A stretch of DNA of 64,000 nt from Bradyrhizobium ottawaense (GCF_002278135.3 NZ_CP029425.2:124001-188000); one strand, 5' to 3'. Numbered from the stretch's first letter, positions 49,706-59,280 are shown. Numbers and translations: made by a program. The notes: a model not told the origin generated them from the letters alone.

Positions 49706-49981
49706 CTACCGCTCCGCCCGTCCGATCACCGCCATCAGCTCCGCGATCTTCTCGCGTTGGTCGGCCTTGTCGCCGCTCGCGATCGCGTGCTCGACGCAAT
49801 GGGCGACGTGGTCCTTGAGGACCTCTTCCTCGACCCGGCGCAGTGCGGCACGCACCGCAGAGATCTGCGTCACGATGTCGATGCAGTAGCGGTCCTCCTC
49901 TACCATTTTCGAGAGGCCGCGAACCTGGCCCTCGATCCGGCCGAGGCGTTTTCCGACAGATGCCTTGATGTCCTTGCGCAT
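49706..49981 (-). CDS. csoR: CsoR/RcnR-type metal-sensing repressor, copper set
   Basis: 91 residues, all-helical DUF156 family. The copper-binding triad Cys33, His58, Cys62 ([14 protein letters not shown]) has the same 25 and 4 residue spacing as CsoR (C-H-C), unlike the H-C-H-H set of nickel/cobalt RcnR. It should repress the divergent copA until Cu(I) binds. Start ATG lies 63 bp from the copA start, with a palindrome between. Confidence 0.92.
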   Translation of the reverse strand: MRKDIKASVGKRLGRIEGQVRGLSKMVEEDRYCIDIVTQISAVRAALRRVEEEVLKDHVAHCVEHAIASGDKADQREKIAELMAVIGRAER

Positions 49982-49990
49982 GGGGTCTAT

Positions 49991-50007
49991 ATACCCCTAC
50001 CGGGTAT
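49991..50007. promoter_or_regulatory. probable CsoR operator
   Basis: ATACCCCTACCGGGTAT, an inverted repeat (ATACCC/GGGTAT) of the GC-cored type bound by CsoR-family repressors, placed exactly between csoR and copA. Binding is inferred. Confidence 0.75.
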
Positions 50008-50043
50008 GGGTTGCAAGACCTGGGTAAGGCCGGAGCGAGGGCA

Positions 50044-52494
50044 ATGAACGAACACAGGCATCATCAGGGCGCGGACGGACATTCCGGATGCGGTTGTTCC
50101 GCCAAAACGGAAGCGACCAAGCCGGCGGCGTCCTCCTGCTGCGGCGGGCACGGCAATCATGCCGGCCACGGCCATCATCACGCGCATGACCATGGCGATG
50201 CGGCCAGCAAGGTGCACGACCCCGTCTGCGGCATGACGGTCGATCCCACGACCTCGAAGCACCGTTTCGACCATCACGGCGAGACCTTCCATTTCTGCTC
50301 GGCCGGCTGCCGCACCAAGTTCGCCGCCGATCCCGCAAAATATCTCGCCAAGGACAAGGCGCCCGAGCCGGAGATGCCCGCGGGCACGATCTACACCTGC
50401 CCGATGCATCCGGAGATCCGCCAGGTCGGACCCGGCAGCTGTCCGATCTGCGGCATGGCGCTGGAGCCGGAAGTGGCAAGCCTGGAGACCGGCCCCAACC
50501 CCGAGCTCGCCGACATGACGCGGCGGTTCTGGATCGGCGGCGCGCTGGCGCTGCCGGCCGTGGTGCTGGAGATGGGCGGCCATCTCGCGGGCCCGCACAA
50601 TTGGATCGATCAGACGCTGTCGAACTGGATCCAGCTCGCCTTCGCCACCCCCGTGGTGCTATGGGCCGGCTGGCCGTTCTTCGTTCGCGGCTGGCAGTCG
50701 CTGCTGACGCGCAACCTCAACATGTTCACGCTGATCGCGATGGGCACCGGGGTTGCCTATGTCTACAGCATCATCGGCACCGTCGTGCCGCAGATCTTCC
50801 CCGCCACGTTCCGCGGCCATGAAGGTGCTGTTGCCGTCTATTTCGAAGCGGCTGCCGTCATCACCGTGCTGGTGCTGCTTGGCCAGGTGCTGGAGCTGCG
50901 CGCCCGTGACGCAACCTCCGGCGCGATCAAGGCGCTGCTTCAGCTTGCGCCGAAGACCGCGCGCCGCGTCGATGACGACGGCGGCGAGCACGAGGTCGAG
51001 ATTGACGCGCTGCATGCCGGCGAACGCCTGCGTGTCCGTCCCGGCGAAAAAGTGCCTGTCGACGGCGTGATCCTCGAGGGCCGCTCCTCGCTCGACGAAT
51101 CGCTCGTCACCGGCGAGTCCATGCCGGTGACGAAGGAGAGCGGCGCGAAGGTGATCGCCGGCACGCTGAACCAGTCGGGCAGCTTCATCATGCGCGCCGA
51201 CAAGGTCGGACGCGAGACGCTGCTGTCGCAGATCGTGCAAATGGTCGCGGACGCGCAGCGCTCGCGCGCGCCGATCCAGCGGCTGGCCGATCAGGTCGCG
51301 GGCTGGTTCGTGCCCACCGTCATCGTCGTCGCGATCGCCGCCTTTGCCGCCTGGGCCTGGTTCGGACCTGAGCCGCGGCTGGCCTTCGGCCTGGTCGCTG
51401 CCGTCAGCGTGCTGATCATCGCCTGCCCCTGTGCGCTGGGCCTCGCAACCCCGATGTCGATCATGGTCGGCGTCGGCCGCGGGGCGCAAGGCGGCGTGCT
51501 GATCAAGAACGCCGAGGCGCTGGAGCGGATGGAGAAGATCGACACGCTGGTCGTCGACAAGACGGGCACGCTGACCGAGGGCAAGCCCAAGGTGGTCGCG
51601 ATCGTGCCGGCGTCGGGTTTTGCGGAGGATGACATCCTCAAGCTTGCCGCCAGCGTCGAGCGCGCCAGCGAGCATCCTTTGGCCGACGCGATCATGCGCG
51701 CCGCCAAGGAGAAGCAGCTGGCCCTCGGCCAGGTCGAGCAATTCGACTCGCCGACCGGCAAGGGCGCCACCGGCAAGGTCGACGGCAAGACCATCGTGCT
51801 CGGCAATGCCAGATATCTGACGTCGATCGGCATCGATACCAAGACGCTCGACACTGAAGCCGAACGGCTGCGCGGCGATGGCGCAACCGTGATCAACATG
51901 GCCGTCGATGGCCGGCTTGCCGGCCTGTTCGCGATCGCCGATCCGGTCAAGGCCTCGACCCCGGAGGCGCTGAAGGCGTTAGCTGCCGAAGGCATCAAGG
52001 TGATCATGTTGACCGGCGACAACCGCACGACGGCCGAGGCCGTGGCGCGCCGGCTCGGCATTGCCGAGGTCGAGGCCGAGGTGCTTCCGGACCAAAAGAG
52101 CGCGGTGGTCACCAGGCTGCAAAAGGCCGGCCGCAGCGTCGCGATGGCCGGTGACGGCGTCAACGACGCGCCGGCGCTGGCCGCCGCGGAAGTCGGCATC
52201 GCCATGGGCACCGGCACGGATGTGGCGATGGAGAGCGCGGGCGTGACCCTGCTCAAGGGCGACCTCGTCGGCATCGTCCGGGCGCGAAAGCTGTCGCAGG
52301 CGACGATGAGCAACATCCGGCAAAACCTGTTCTTCGCCTTCATCTACAACGCCGCCGGCATTCCGATCGCGGCCGGCATCCTCTATCCCGCCTTCGGCGT
52401 GTTGCTCTCGCCGATCATCGCCGCGGCGGCGATGGCGCTGTCCTCGGTGAGCGTGGTCGGAAATGCGCTGCGGCTGCGGGCGACGCGGCTGTGA
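50044..52494 (+). CDS. copA: copper-translocating P1B-type ATPase CopA-like
   Basis: 816 residues from the ATG at 50044. N-terminus: His/Cys-rich ([24 protein letters not shown]), then a YHS/TRASH metal-binding domain ([10 protein letters not shown]... [12 protein letters not shown]) and a heavy-metal-binding YTCPMHPEI...[11 protein letters not shown] motif rather than a classical CxxC ferredoxin-like domain. The pump core has CPC at 461-463, phosphorylated Asp505 in [13 protein letters not shown] and [10 protein letters not shown]. It exports Cu(I), possibly Ag(I). Controlled by the divergent csoR. Confidence 0.95.
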   Translation: MNEHRHHQGADGHSGCGCSAKTEATKPAASSCCGGHGNHAGHGHHHAHDHGDAASKVHDPVCGMTVDPTTSKHRFDHHGETFHFCSAGCRTKFAADPAKYLAKDKAPEPEMPAGTIYTCPMHPEIRQVGPGSCPICGMALEPEVASLETGPNPELADMTRRFWIGGALALPAVVLEMGGHLAGPHNWIDQTLSNWIQLAFATPVVLWAGWPFFVRGWQSLLTRNLNMFTLIAMGTGVAYVYSIIGTVVPQIFPATFRGHEGAVAVYFEAAAVITVLVLLGQVLELRARDATSGAIKALLQLAPKTARRVDDDGGEHEVEIDALHAGERLRVRPGEKVPVDGVILEGRSSLDESLVTGESMPVTKESGAKVIAGTLNQSGSFIMRADKVGRETLLSQIVQMVADAQRSRAPIQRLADQVAGWFVPTVIVVAIAAFAAWAWFGPEPRLAFGLVAAVSVLIIACPCALGLATPMSIMVGVGRGAQGGVLIKNAEALERMEKIDTLVVDKTGTLTEGKPKVVAIVPASGFAEDDILKLAASVERASEHPLADAIMRAAKEKQLALGQVEQFDSPTGKGATGKVDGKTIVLGNARYLTSIGIDTKTLDTEAERLRGDGATVINMAVDGRLAGLFAIADPVKASTPEALKALAAEGIKVIMLTGDNRTTAEAVARRLGIAEVEAEVLPDQKSAVVTRLQKAGRSVAMAGDGVNDAPALAAAEVGIAMGTGTDVAMESAGVTLLKGDLVGIVRARKLSQATMSNIRQNLFFAFIYNAAGIPIAAGILYPAFGVLLSPIIAAAAMALSSVSVVGNALRLRATRL

Positions 52495-52551
52495 GGGGGA
52501 CGAATTCGTGTAAGACAGGTCCATTCAGCGGGTACGCGCGGAGAGGACCTG

Positions 52552-52998
52552 ATGCAGCGAATTACCATCACGATCGAGGACGATCTGTTGGCCGAGATCG
52601 ACGCGGCGGCGGAAGCCCGCGGCTACCAGAACCGCTCCGAGATCATCCGCGATCTCGCCCGCGCCGGCCTGCAGCAGAGCACCGAGGACACCGCGCAGAC
52701 CGGCCAATGCGTGGCCGGTCTCGTCTATGTGTACGACCACGCCTCCCGCGATCTGTCAAAACGCCTGGTGCAGGAATTCCACGGCCATCACGACCTCGCG
52801 CTGGCGACGCTGCACGTCCATCTCGACGACAACAATTGCATGGAGATGACGGCGCTGCGCGGCGATGCCGCCGAAGTCAGGCATTTCGCCGACCACATCA
52901 TCGCCGAACGCGGCGTGCGCTACGGCCGCGTGGTGATGATCCCGACGGGCGAAGGCAAGCAGGGGAAGGCGCGGAAGCACGGGCACCGGCATGGGTAG
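52552..52998 (+). CDS. nikR: nickel-responsive regulator NikR
   Basis: 148 residues. N-terminal ribbon-helix-helix (QRITITIEDDLLAEIDAAAEARGYQNRSEIIRDL), C-terminal ACT-like nickel-binding domain. Ligands His77, His88, His90 and Cys96 (LHVHLDDNNC) match E. coli NikR His76/87/89/Cys95 by a one-residue shift. A His-rich C-terminal tail (RKHGHRHG) is added. NikR usually represses nickel uptake; no nickel transporter lies in the window. About 57 bp behind copA, same strand. Confidence 0.95.
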   Translation: MQRITITIEDDLLAEIDAAAEARGYQNRSEIIRDLARAGLQQSTEDTAQTGQCVAGLVYVYDHASRDLSKRLVQEFHGHHDLALATLHVHLDDNNCMEMTALRGDAAEVRHFADHIIAERGVRYGRVVMIPTGEGKQGKARKHGHRHG

Positions 52999-53010
52999 GA
53001 GCGAGCTTGC

Positions 53011-53134
53011 GTGCCCCGGACGCGGCGCAGCGCTTCTTCAGCGGTGCGCCGCTGAGCCGGGGCCCATCTCGCCGCAAGCTCCTGGGTCCCGGCTCAGCAG
53101 CGCGCCATTGCATGCCGCACTGCGTCCGGGACAC
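53011..53134. repeat. 124-bp inverted intergenic repeat (GTGCCCCGGACGC...GCGTCCGGGACAC)
   Basis: Outer arms are inverted and inner arms AGCCGGGGCCCA / TGGGTCCCGGCT as well. Lies after nikR and before the EI24 gene. A different repeat family from the others in this window. Confidence 0.75.
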
Positions 53135-53220
53135 GGTCGTGCCTTGGGCAACCGCCCTCCCTTGCCGAAGCCGCATTGGGTGTCTACCTCTCGCAGGGTG
53201 TTTACCTCAGAGGGTCCCCC

Positions 53221-53961
53221 ATGCTGGATGCCGCCATCAAGGCGCTGTCGCAAATGATCTCGCCGCCGATGCGCTCGATCCTGTGGCGATCAGTCGGGCT
53301 TGCGCTCGTGCTGATCACCGTGCTGGCGATCGGGCTGCAGCGGCTGCTGAGCTGGTTTGCGACCTCCGGTGAGGTCTGGCTGGAAGGCCTGCTCGGGCCG
53401 GGCTGGCACACCTCGCTCGAGGTCTTGTCCTGGATCGTCTCGATCGCGGCGGGCCTTGGCGTCGTGTTCGGCGGCGTCTTCCTGATGCCCGCGATCACCT
53501 CGCTGGTGGCGAGCCTGTTCGTCGACGACGTCGCCGACATCGTCGAGCGCGAGCATTATCCCGCCGAGCAGCCGGGCCTCGCGCTGCCGTTCAGCCAGGC
53601 GATCTTCGAGGGCATCAAGACCGCGCTCCTGACCATCCTGGTCTATCTGATCGCGTTGCCGCTGGTGCTTTTCGCCGGCGCAGGCTTCCTGATCTTCTTC
53701 CTCGCCGCCGCCTGGCTGCTCGGCCGCGAATATTTCGAGCTCGCCGCGATGCGCTTCCGCTCGCCGGAAGAGGCCAAGGCGATGCGGCGCGACAATGCCG
53801 CCACCATCTTCACCGCCGGCCTCTTCATCGCCGCCTTCGTCTCGATCCCGATCGTGAACCTGGCGACGCCGATCTTCGGCATGGCCTTCATGGTCCACAT
53901 GCACAAGCGGCTGTCGGGCCCGCGGCCCGAGCTGATCGAGCCGGCGCGGCAGATGCGGTAA
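53221..53961 (+). CDS. EI24/CysZ-like membrane protein
   Basis: 246 residues from the ATG at 53221 (MLDAAIKALSQMISPPMRSIL); the frame to 53176 lies in intergenic sequence. Five or so membrane helices and the family-typical conserved central and C-terminal regions (LFVDDVADIVEREHYP, WLLGREYFELAAMRF). EI24 members in bacteria include the sulfate transporter CysZ; this protein lacks specific evidence for sulfate. Confidence 0.87.
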   Translation: MLDAAIKALSQMISPPMRSILWRSVGLALVLITVLAIGLQRLLSWFATSGEVWLEGLLGPGWHTSLEVLSWIVSIAAGLGVVFGGVFLMPAITSLVASLFVDDVADIVEREHYPAEQPGLALPFSQAIFEGIKTALLTILVYLIALPLVLFAGAGFLIFFLAAAWLLGREYFELAAMRFRSPEEAKAMRRDNAATIFTAGLFIAAFVSIPIVNLATPIFGMAFMVHMHKRLSGPRPELIEPARQMR

Positions 53962-53967
53962 CGCGCT

Positions 53968-55596
53968 CTACGTCACCTGCACGCCGCACTTGCGCAGCAC
54001 CGTCTTGGCGAAGCCGAATGGCGCCGGCGTGAACGGGCCGGCCGGCGCACGGGTGATCAGTGCGAGGACACCGAGCGCGGCTATCGCGAGCCAGAAGCAC
54101 AGCCAGAAGCCGTCGATATAGGCGAGCACGTTGGCCTCGCGCTGCACGATGCCCGCCAGCGTGCCGATCGCACGCGGCTGTGCCAGTCCGGCGCCGTGGG
54201 CAGCGAAGTGATCGGCAAGCTGCTTCAGCATCCGCACCACGTCCACGTCGCCGACGCCGAGGTTCTGGCCGAGATAGAAGGAGTGGACCTGCTCGCGCAC
54301 GCGCAGCCATGTCCCCATCAGCGCCACGCCGATCTCGGCGCCGCCGAGCCGCATGATCTGGATATAGGCGGCGAACGACGTCGCGCGGCTCGGGTCGGAG
54401 TTCGACAGCAGCGTGATGATCAGCGGCAGCAAGGTCAGCGACTGCCCGATCGCCTGGAGCAGCACGATGCCGACAAAGTCCTCGCGCGCCCAGTCATGGG
54501 TGAGCTGCGTGCCCCAGAGATTGGCGGCGGCGAAGCAGGCGAAACCCACGACAATCACGGTGCGCGTATCGAAATGCCGCAGCAGCCAGATCGAGAGCGG
54601 CACCAGCACGAACATCGGGAGCGCGCCATAGGTGAGCAGCAGCACGCCGCTCTGCTCGGGCCTGAGCAGGGCGATGGCAGCGAGGAAATTCGGCACCAGC
54701 GAGGCGTTGGACAGGCTGGTCAGCGTGTAGAGCAGGATCAGCACCAGCCCCAATCCGATATTCCGCGAGAACAAGACGTTCACATGCGCCCAGGGCTGCC
54801 GCACCAGCGACTCGTTGACGAGGAAGCCTGCGAACAGCACCGCGCCACCGACAAGCAGCGCCATCACCGTTCCCGAACCCAGCCAGTCCAGCCGGTTGCC
54901 CTGATCGAGCCCGGCGTAGATCATCGCGACACCTGCGCCGAGCAGCAGCATGCCGCCCCAATCGGCCTCGCGCAGCAGCGCGCGGTTCACGGGCTCGTTC
55001 GGTGTGCCGAGATAGACCATCAGCCCCATCAACGGCGCGATCACGACGCTCTGCCAGTACAGCCATTGCCAGCCGAGATGGTCGACATAGAAGCCGACCA
55101 GCGAACTCGAGCTATCGAGCGCAAAGCCGACGCGGATCGAATAGATCGAGATCGCCGGCAGCCACCACCGGATCGGCAGATTGCGGAACACGATCATCAG
55201 CGTCGCCGGCACGAAGGTGCCGAGCAGGAGGCCATGCACAACGCTGAGCGCGAGCAGCGTTGGATAATCGTGCACGAAGGGAACGATCAGCGAGATGACG
55301 GCATAGATCAGGCTCGGAACGCCAAGCACGCGCCGCAGCCCGAACACGGTCGCGAGCCATGCCACTGCCGGCGCGATGAAGATCTGCGAGCCGATGCCGG
55401 CGGTGGAAAGCCAGGCACCCTCGTCGAAGCTGAGCGAGAACGCGCCGCGCAGGTCGGGCAGGCCGACCGTGGTCAGGCGGCTGTCGAAATTGGCGAGGAA
55501 GGAGCCGAGCAGCACCGCCGCCACGGCGAACAGCGGCCGCGGCGCGACGCCGCCGCGCGAGAGCGGTCCGCGATCGGCGTCGTCATTTTCCGCCAT
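53968..55596 (-). CDS. MFS drug exporter, DHA2 (EmrB-like)
   Basis: 542 residues with about fourteen membrane helices. DHA2 features: NFDSRLTTVGLPDLRGAFSLS, SQIFIAPAVAWLATVFGLRRV (motif A-like), and LVHGLLLGTFVPATLMIVFR. It is the inner-membrane pump of a tripartite efflux system; the adaptor is encoded just upstream with a 14-bp overlap. No outer-membrane channel gene is nearby, so a shared TolC-like protein is expected. Substrate unknown. Confidence 0.92.
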   Translation of the reverse strand: MAENDDADRGPLSRGGVAPRPLFAVAAVLLGSFLANFDSRLTTVGLPDLRGAFSLSFDEGAWLSTAGIGSQIFIAPAVAWLATVFGLRRVLGVPSLIYAVISLIVPFVHDYPTLLALSVVHGLLLGTFVPATLMIVFRNLPIRWWLPAISIYSIRVGFALDSSSSLVGFYVDHLGWQWLYWQSVVIAPLMGLMVYLGTPNEPVNRALLREADWGGMLLLGAGVAMIYAGLDQGNRLDWLGSGTVMALLVGGAVLFAGFLVNESLVRQPWAHVNVLFSRNIGLGLVLILLYTLTSLSNASLVPNFLAAIALLRPEQSGVLLLTYGALPMFVLVPLSIWLLRHFDTRTVIVVGFACFAAANLWGTQLTHDWAREDFVGIVLLQAIGQSLTLLPLIITLLSNSDPSRATSFAAYIQIMRLGGAEIGVALMGTWLRVREQVHSFYLGQNLGVGDVDVVRMLKQLADHFAAHGAGLAQPRAIGTLAGIVQREANVLAYIDGFWLCFWLAIAALGVLALITRAPAGPFTPAPFGFAKTVLRKCGVQVT

Positions 55597-56722
55597 TCGC
55601 AGCCTTGGTGTCGATGCGGGTGACGACCGACATGCCCGGCACCAGCCGCGCCAGCAGCGGCTGGCCTTCGTCGAGCTGGATCCGCACCGGAATGCGTTGC
55701 ACGACCTTGGTGAAATTGCCGGTGGCGTTATCGGGCGGCAGCAGCGCCACTTGCGCCCCCGTCGCCGGCGCGATGCGCTCGACCGTGCCGCGCAGCGTCT
55801 CGCGCGGAAAACTGTCGACGGTGATCTCGACCGGCTGCCCCGGCGCGACGTGCGTCAGCTGGGTCTCCTTGTAGTTCGCGATCACATAGACCTTCGGCAG
55901 CGGCACCACGTTGATGAGGTTGGTGCCGATATTGACGTAGTCGCCGGGCTGCACCTGGCGCTCGCCGACGACGCCGTCGAACGGCGCCGATATCCTAGTG
56001 TAGCCGAGCTTGAGCTTCGCACCCGCCAGCGTTGCCTTGGCCGCGGCGACATCGGCGGCGCGCTGCTTCCGGGTGCCTTGCAGGACTTCGAGCTGATGCT
56101 GCTGGGCTGCGATCACGGCGCGGCTCGCACGCACGTCGGCCTGCGCCTTGGCGTAAGCAGCCACCGCCTGCTCGAGCCGCTGCCGCGTGCCGGCTTCGGT
56201 CTGCGACAGCGATTGCTGACGTTCCTGCTCCTGCCGTGCCTCGACCTCCATGGCTTCCGCGGAGAGCCGCGCCGCCTGCGCCTGCGCGATCGTCGCATAT
56301 TGCAGCTCGACCTGATTGGCCAGATTGTCGAGCGTGGCCTGCGCGGCGGCGACCGAAGCTTCGGACTGCGCGACCTGGGCCTCATAGTCGGCGGGATCGA
56401 TCTGGATCAGGAGATCACCGGCCTTGACGCGCTGGAAGTCGGTCACGGCGACGGTCAGCACTTCGCCCGAGACACGGCTGGAAAGCCGCGTCAACTCGGC
56501 GCGCACATAGGCATCATTGGTGGTCTGGATCGCCGCATTGCCGACCCATTCGTCGAAACGCAACGTCGCCAGCGCGACGAAGCCGAGCGCGACGATCACG
56601 GCGAACAGCGGGATCGCGAACCGGCTCCAGAGTGAGGTCGCCGGAGGCTGTGTCGGCTTGGGCGGTGAGGCTGGTGCTGCGGCGACCGATGGCGGCGACG
56701 AGACCTGTTCCTGTTGACTCAC
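55583..56722 (-). CDS. HlyD-family efflux adaptor (EmrA-like)
   Basis: 379 residues. One N-terminal membrane helix (FAIPLFAVIVALGFVALATL), a barrel-sandwich/lipoyl region (NDAYVRAELTRLSSRVSGEVLTVAV), a long coiled-coil hairpin (about 130-230) and a beta-barrel tail with GYTRISAPFDGVVGERQVQPGDYV. It links the EmrB-like pump to an outer-membrane channel. A Pro-rich cytoplasmic N-terminus precedes the helix. First gene of the pair. Confidence 0.93.
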   Translation of the reverse strand: MSQQEQVSSPPSVAAAPASPPKPTQPPATSLWSRFAIPLFAVIVALGFVALATLRFDEWVGNAAIQTTNDAYVRAELTRLSSRVSGEVLTVAVTDFQRVKAGDLLIQIDPADYEAQVAQSEASVAAAQATLDNLANQVELQYATIAQAQAARLSAEAMEVEARQEQERQQSLSQTEAGTRQRLEQAVAAYAKAQADVRASRAVIAAQQHQLEVLQGTRKQRAADVAAAKATLAGAKLKLGYTRISAPFDGVVGERQVQPGDYVNIGTNLINVVPLPKVYVIANYKETQLTHVAPGQPVEITVDSFPRETLRGTVERIAPATGAQVALLPPDNATGNFTKVVQRIPVRIQLDEGQPLLARLVPGMSVVTRIDTKAANGGK

Positions 56723-56770
56723 GACATGCCCCCCAAAATCGGCTGCGCTTGGACTCGAATCTCACCGCCA

Positions 56771-56870
56771 TCATTCCGGGATGGTCCGAAGGACCAGACC
56801 CGGAATCTCGAGATTCTCAGGTGCGCAATGGCGCACCATAGTTCGATGCTGCGCATCGCCCCGGAATGAC
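56771..56870. repeat. 100-bp inverted intergenic repeat (TCATTCCGGG...CCCCGGAATGAC)
   Basis: Outer arms inverted, inner arms TGGTCCGAAGGACCA and TGCGCAATGGCGCA fold on their own. Same family as 36196-36300. Lies upstream of emrA-like and behind nth. Confidence 0.75.
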
Positions 56871-56879
56871 ATCGGTTGC

Positions 56880-57632
56880 TCAGATCGTCTTCTCCGGCCA
56901 CCGGCACAGATCGTTGATCAGGCAGACCTCGCAGCGCGGCTTGCGTGCGAGGCAAGTATAGCGGCCGTGCAGGATCAGCCAATGATGGGCATGCAGCATG
57001 AACTCGGCCGGGATCACCTTTTCGAGACCAAGCTCGACTTCGAGCGGCGTCTTGCCGGGCGCAAGTCCCGTGCGGTTGCCGACGCGGAAGACATGCGTGT
57101 CGACCGCCATGGTGTGCTCGCCGAAGGCCATGTTGAGCACGACGTTGGCGGTCTTGCGTCCGGCGCCGGGCAACGACTCGATCTCGGCGCGCGTGCGCGG
57201 CACCTCGCCGCCGAACTCGCTGAGCACCTTGGCGGACAGCGCGATCACGTTCCTTGCCTTGGTGCGGTAGAGGCCGATGGTCTTGATGTACTCGCGCAAG
57301 CGCTCCTCGCCGAGATCGAGCATCCTCTGCGGGGTGTCAGCGATTTCGAACAAGGCGCGCGTCGCCTTGTTGACGCCGGCGTCGGTTGCCTGCGCCGACA
57401 GCACCACGGCGACCAGCAGCGTGAACGGATTGACGTGCTCGAGCTCACCTTTCGGTTCCGGGTTGGCTTTGCGGAAACGGCTGAAGACCTCGTGGACCTC
57501 GGCGGGCGTCCAGCGCTTTATCGCCTTGAGCGTCTTTTTGGCGGGCGCGTTCGGCTTCGCGACGATCGCCTTTGCCTTCTTCTTCGGCACCGGCGCTTTG
57601 CGCGGAGCCGGCTTGCGGGTGATTTTCGCCAT
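56880..57632 (-). CDS. nth: endonuclease III
   Basis: 250 residues from the ATG at 57632 (MAKITRKPAPRKAPV); the frame continues far upstream on the strand opposite the DUF2244 gene. A 40-residue Lys/Pro/Ala-rich N-terminus precedes the core. Helix-hairpin-helix LPGAGRKTANVVL contains the catalytic Lys and AVDTHVFRVGNR the catalytic Asp. The [4Fe-4S] loop is C-x6-C-x2-C-x5-C (CLARKPRCEVC...C). Removes oxidised pyrimidines in base-excision repair. Confidence 0.96.
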   Translation of the reverse strand: MAKITRKPAPRKAPVPKKKAKAIVAKPNAPAKKTLKAIKRWTPAEVHEVFSRFRKANPEPKGELEHVNPFTLLVAVVLSAQATDAGVNKATRALFEIADTPQRMLDLGEERLREYIKTIGLYRTKARNVIALSAKVLSEFGGEVPRTRAEIESLPGAGRKTANVVLNMAFGEHTMAVDTHVFRVGNRTGLAPGKTPLEVELGLEKVIPAEFMLHAHHWLILHGRYTCLARKPRCEVCLINDLCRWPEKTI

Positions 57633-57654
57633 GATCGGGATATACTGAGGGACG

Positions 57655-58185
57655 ATGAGCACAGGCAACGAAATTGAGGGCAGCGATCCTGATCCGCGCG
57701 ACGTGCAGATCTTCTCCGCGCTGCTGACGCCGCACCGCTCGCTGAACCGCACCGGCTTCCTCGCCGTGATGCTGTTCCTGAGCGTGGTCAGCTTCGTCAC
57801 GGGCCTCGCCTTTCTGATGATGGGTGCCTGGCCGGTGTTCGGTTTCTTCGGCCTCGACGTGCTCGTGATCTGGTGGGCCTTCAAGGCCAATTTCCGCGCG
57901 GCGCGGGCCAGCGAAGAGATCGTGGTCACGCCGTCGGAGCTGCGGGTGCGCCGCGTCAACCATCGTGGCCAAGTCTCGGAATGGACGTTCAATCCGCTCT
58001 GGGTCCGGCTCGACCAGGAGGTCGACGAGGAATACGGCATCGAGCACCTCTATCTGATTTCCCGCGGCCGTCGGCTGCTCATTGCCGGTTTTCTCGGACC
58101 TGAGGAAAAAGCAAGCTTTTACAATGCCTTGGTCGGCGCCCTAAGTGCCGCCCGGCGCGGCCCGACCTACAATCCGGTGACCTGA
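57655..58185 (+). CDS. DUF2244 integral membrane protein
   Basis: 176 residues, two adjacent membrane helices (FLAVMLFLSVVSFVTGLAFLM and VFGFFGLDVLVIWWAF) followed by a cytoplasmic beta-rich domain (EIVVTPSELRVRRV... WVRLDQEVDEEYGIEHLYLISRGRRLLIAGFLGP). DUF2244 proteins are common next to nth in alphaproteobacteria, as here (divergent, 22 bp between starts). Function unknown. Confidence 0.9.
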   Translation: MSTGNEIEGSDPDPRDVQIFSALLTPHRSLNRTGFLAVMLFLSVVSFVTGLAFLMMGAWPVFGFFGLDVLVIWWAFKANFRAARASEEIVVTPSELRVRRVNHRGQVSEWTFNPLWVRLDQEVDEEYGIEHLYLISRGRRLLIAGFLGPEEKASFYNALVGALSAARRGPTYNPVT

Positions 58186-58239
58186 GCGCAGTCAGAAATC
58201 GGGTGGTTTCCCATCCGTCCCTCTCCTACATTTCCAGTC

Positions 58240-59136
58240 ATGATGACACTCGCCATACATGACCAGCGCCTGGCCGGGCCGGGCACCCAGAACGCCGCGC
58301 TGCGCGACTATGATTCGGTGCGCCGGGCGATCGCCTTCATCTCGGAGAACTGGCGCGCGCAGCCGACCATCGAGGCGATGGCGGATGCGGCCGGGGTCAC
58401 GCCGGATGAGCTGCACCATCTGTTCCGCCGCTGGGCCTCGATCACACCGAAGGCTTTCATGCAGGCGCTGACGCTCGATCACGCCAAGGGTCTGCTGCGG
58501 GACTCCGCGAGCATCCTCGACGCCGCGCTCGACTCCGGGCTGTCAGGCCCGGGACGGCTGCACGATCTCTTCGTGACCCATGAAGCGATGTCGCCGGGCG
58601 AATGGAAGAACGGCGGCGCCGGCCTGACCTTGCGTTACGGCTTTCACCCCTCGCCGTTCGGCACCGCGATCGTGATCGCGACCGACCGCGGCCTGTCAGG
58701 ACTTGCCTTCGCCGATCACGGCGAGGAGGAGGTTGCGCTCGCTGACATGACCCGGCGCTGGCCGAACGCGACCTATTTCGAAGATCACGAAGGCACCGCG
58801 CCGCTGGCGCAGCGCATCTTCGATCCAAAACTGTGGCGGCCGGACCAGCCGCTGCGCGTGGTGATGATCGGCACCGATTTCGAGGTGCGGGTGTGGGAGA
58901 CGCTGCTGAAAATCCCGATGGGCCGCGCGGTGTCCTATTCCGACATCGCCTGTAACATCAACAGCCCGAAGGCCTCGCGCGCCGTCGGCGCGGCGGTCGG
59001 CAAGAACCCGGTCTCGTTCGTCGTGCCCTGCCACCGCGCGCTCGGCAAGAGCGGCACACTGACGGGCTATCACTGGGGCATCACCCGCAAGCAGGCGATG
59101 CTGGGCTGGGAAGCCGGGCAGCTGGGGGTGCAGTAG
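58240..59136 (+). CDS. AraC-type HTH fused to methylated-DNA-protein cysteine methyltransferase
   Basis: 298 residues. N-terminal AraC-like helix-turn-helix pair (VRRAIAFISENWRAQPTIEAMADAAGVTPDELHHLFRRW), then an Ogt/AGT domain with acceptor Cys264 in VVPCHRAL and the NPVSF context. It looks like Ada without the N-terminal Cys4 zinc domain that repairs phosphotriesters, so the methyl-phosphate sensing step is missing. Repairs O6-methylguanine and may act as a regulator. Convergent with gpmA across a repeat. Confidence 0.93.
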   Translation: MMTLAIHDQRLAGPGTQNAALRDYDSVRRAIAFISENWRAQPTIEAMADAAGVTPDELHHLFRRWASITPKAFMQALTLDHAKGLLRDSASILDAALDSGLSGPGRLHDLFVTHEAMSPGEWKNGGAGLTLRYGFHPSPFGTAIVIATDRGLSGLAFADHGEEEVALADMTRRWPNATYFEDHEGTAPLAQRIFDPKLWRPDQPLRVVMIGTDFEVRVWETLLKIPMGRAVSYSDIACNINSPKASRAVGAAVGKNPVSFVVPCHRALGKSGTLTGYHWGITRKQAMLGWEAGQLGVQ

Positions 59137-59153
59137 GCGCAACAAGCACACTG

Positions 59154-59280
59154 CCGTAGGGTGGGCAAAGGCGCAACGCGCCGTGCCCACGATCTCTCTG
59201 AAACGGCCGACAGAACGTGGGCACGCTTCCGCCTTCGCTCTTCGAGCTACGGCGGACAAGTCGCTTTGCCCACCCTACGA
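59154..59280. repeat. 127-bp inverted repeat (CGTAGGGTGGGCAAAG...CTTTGCCCACCCTACG)
   Basis: The 16-bp outer arms are perfect inverted repeats; inner segments CGTGCCCACG / CGTGGGCACG also pair. Lies between the ogt-type gene and gpmA, which end toward each other, so it can serve as a bidirectional stop. Confidence 0.85.

Noticed and set aside
54196..55623. 475-codon forward frame
   Set aside because: Antisense to the DHA2 exporter; no hydrophobic or domain pattern.
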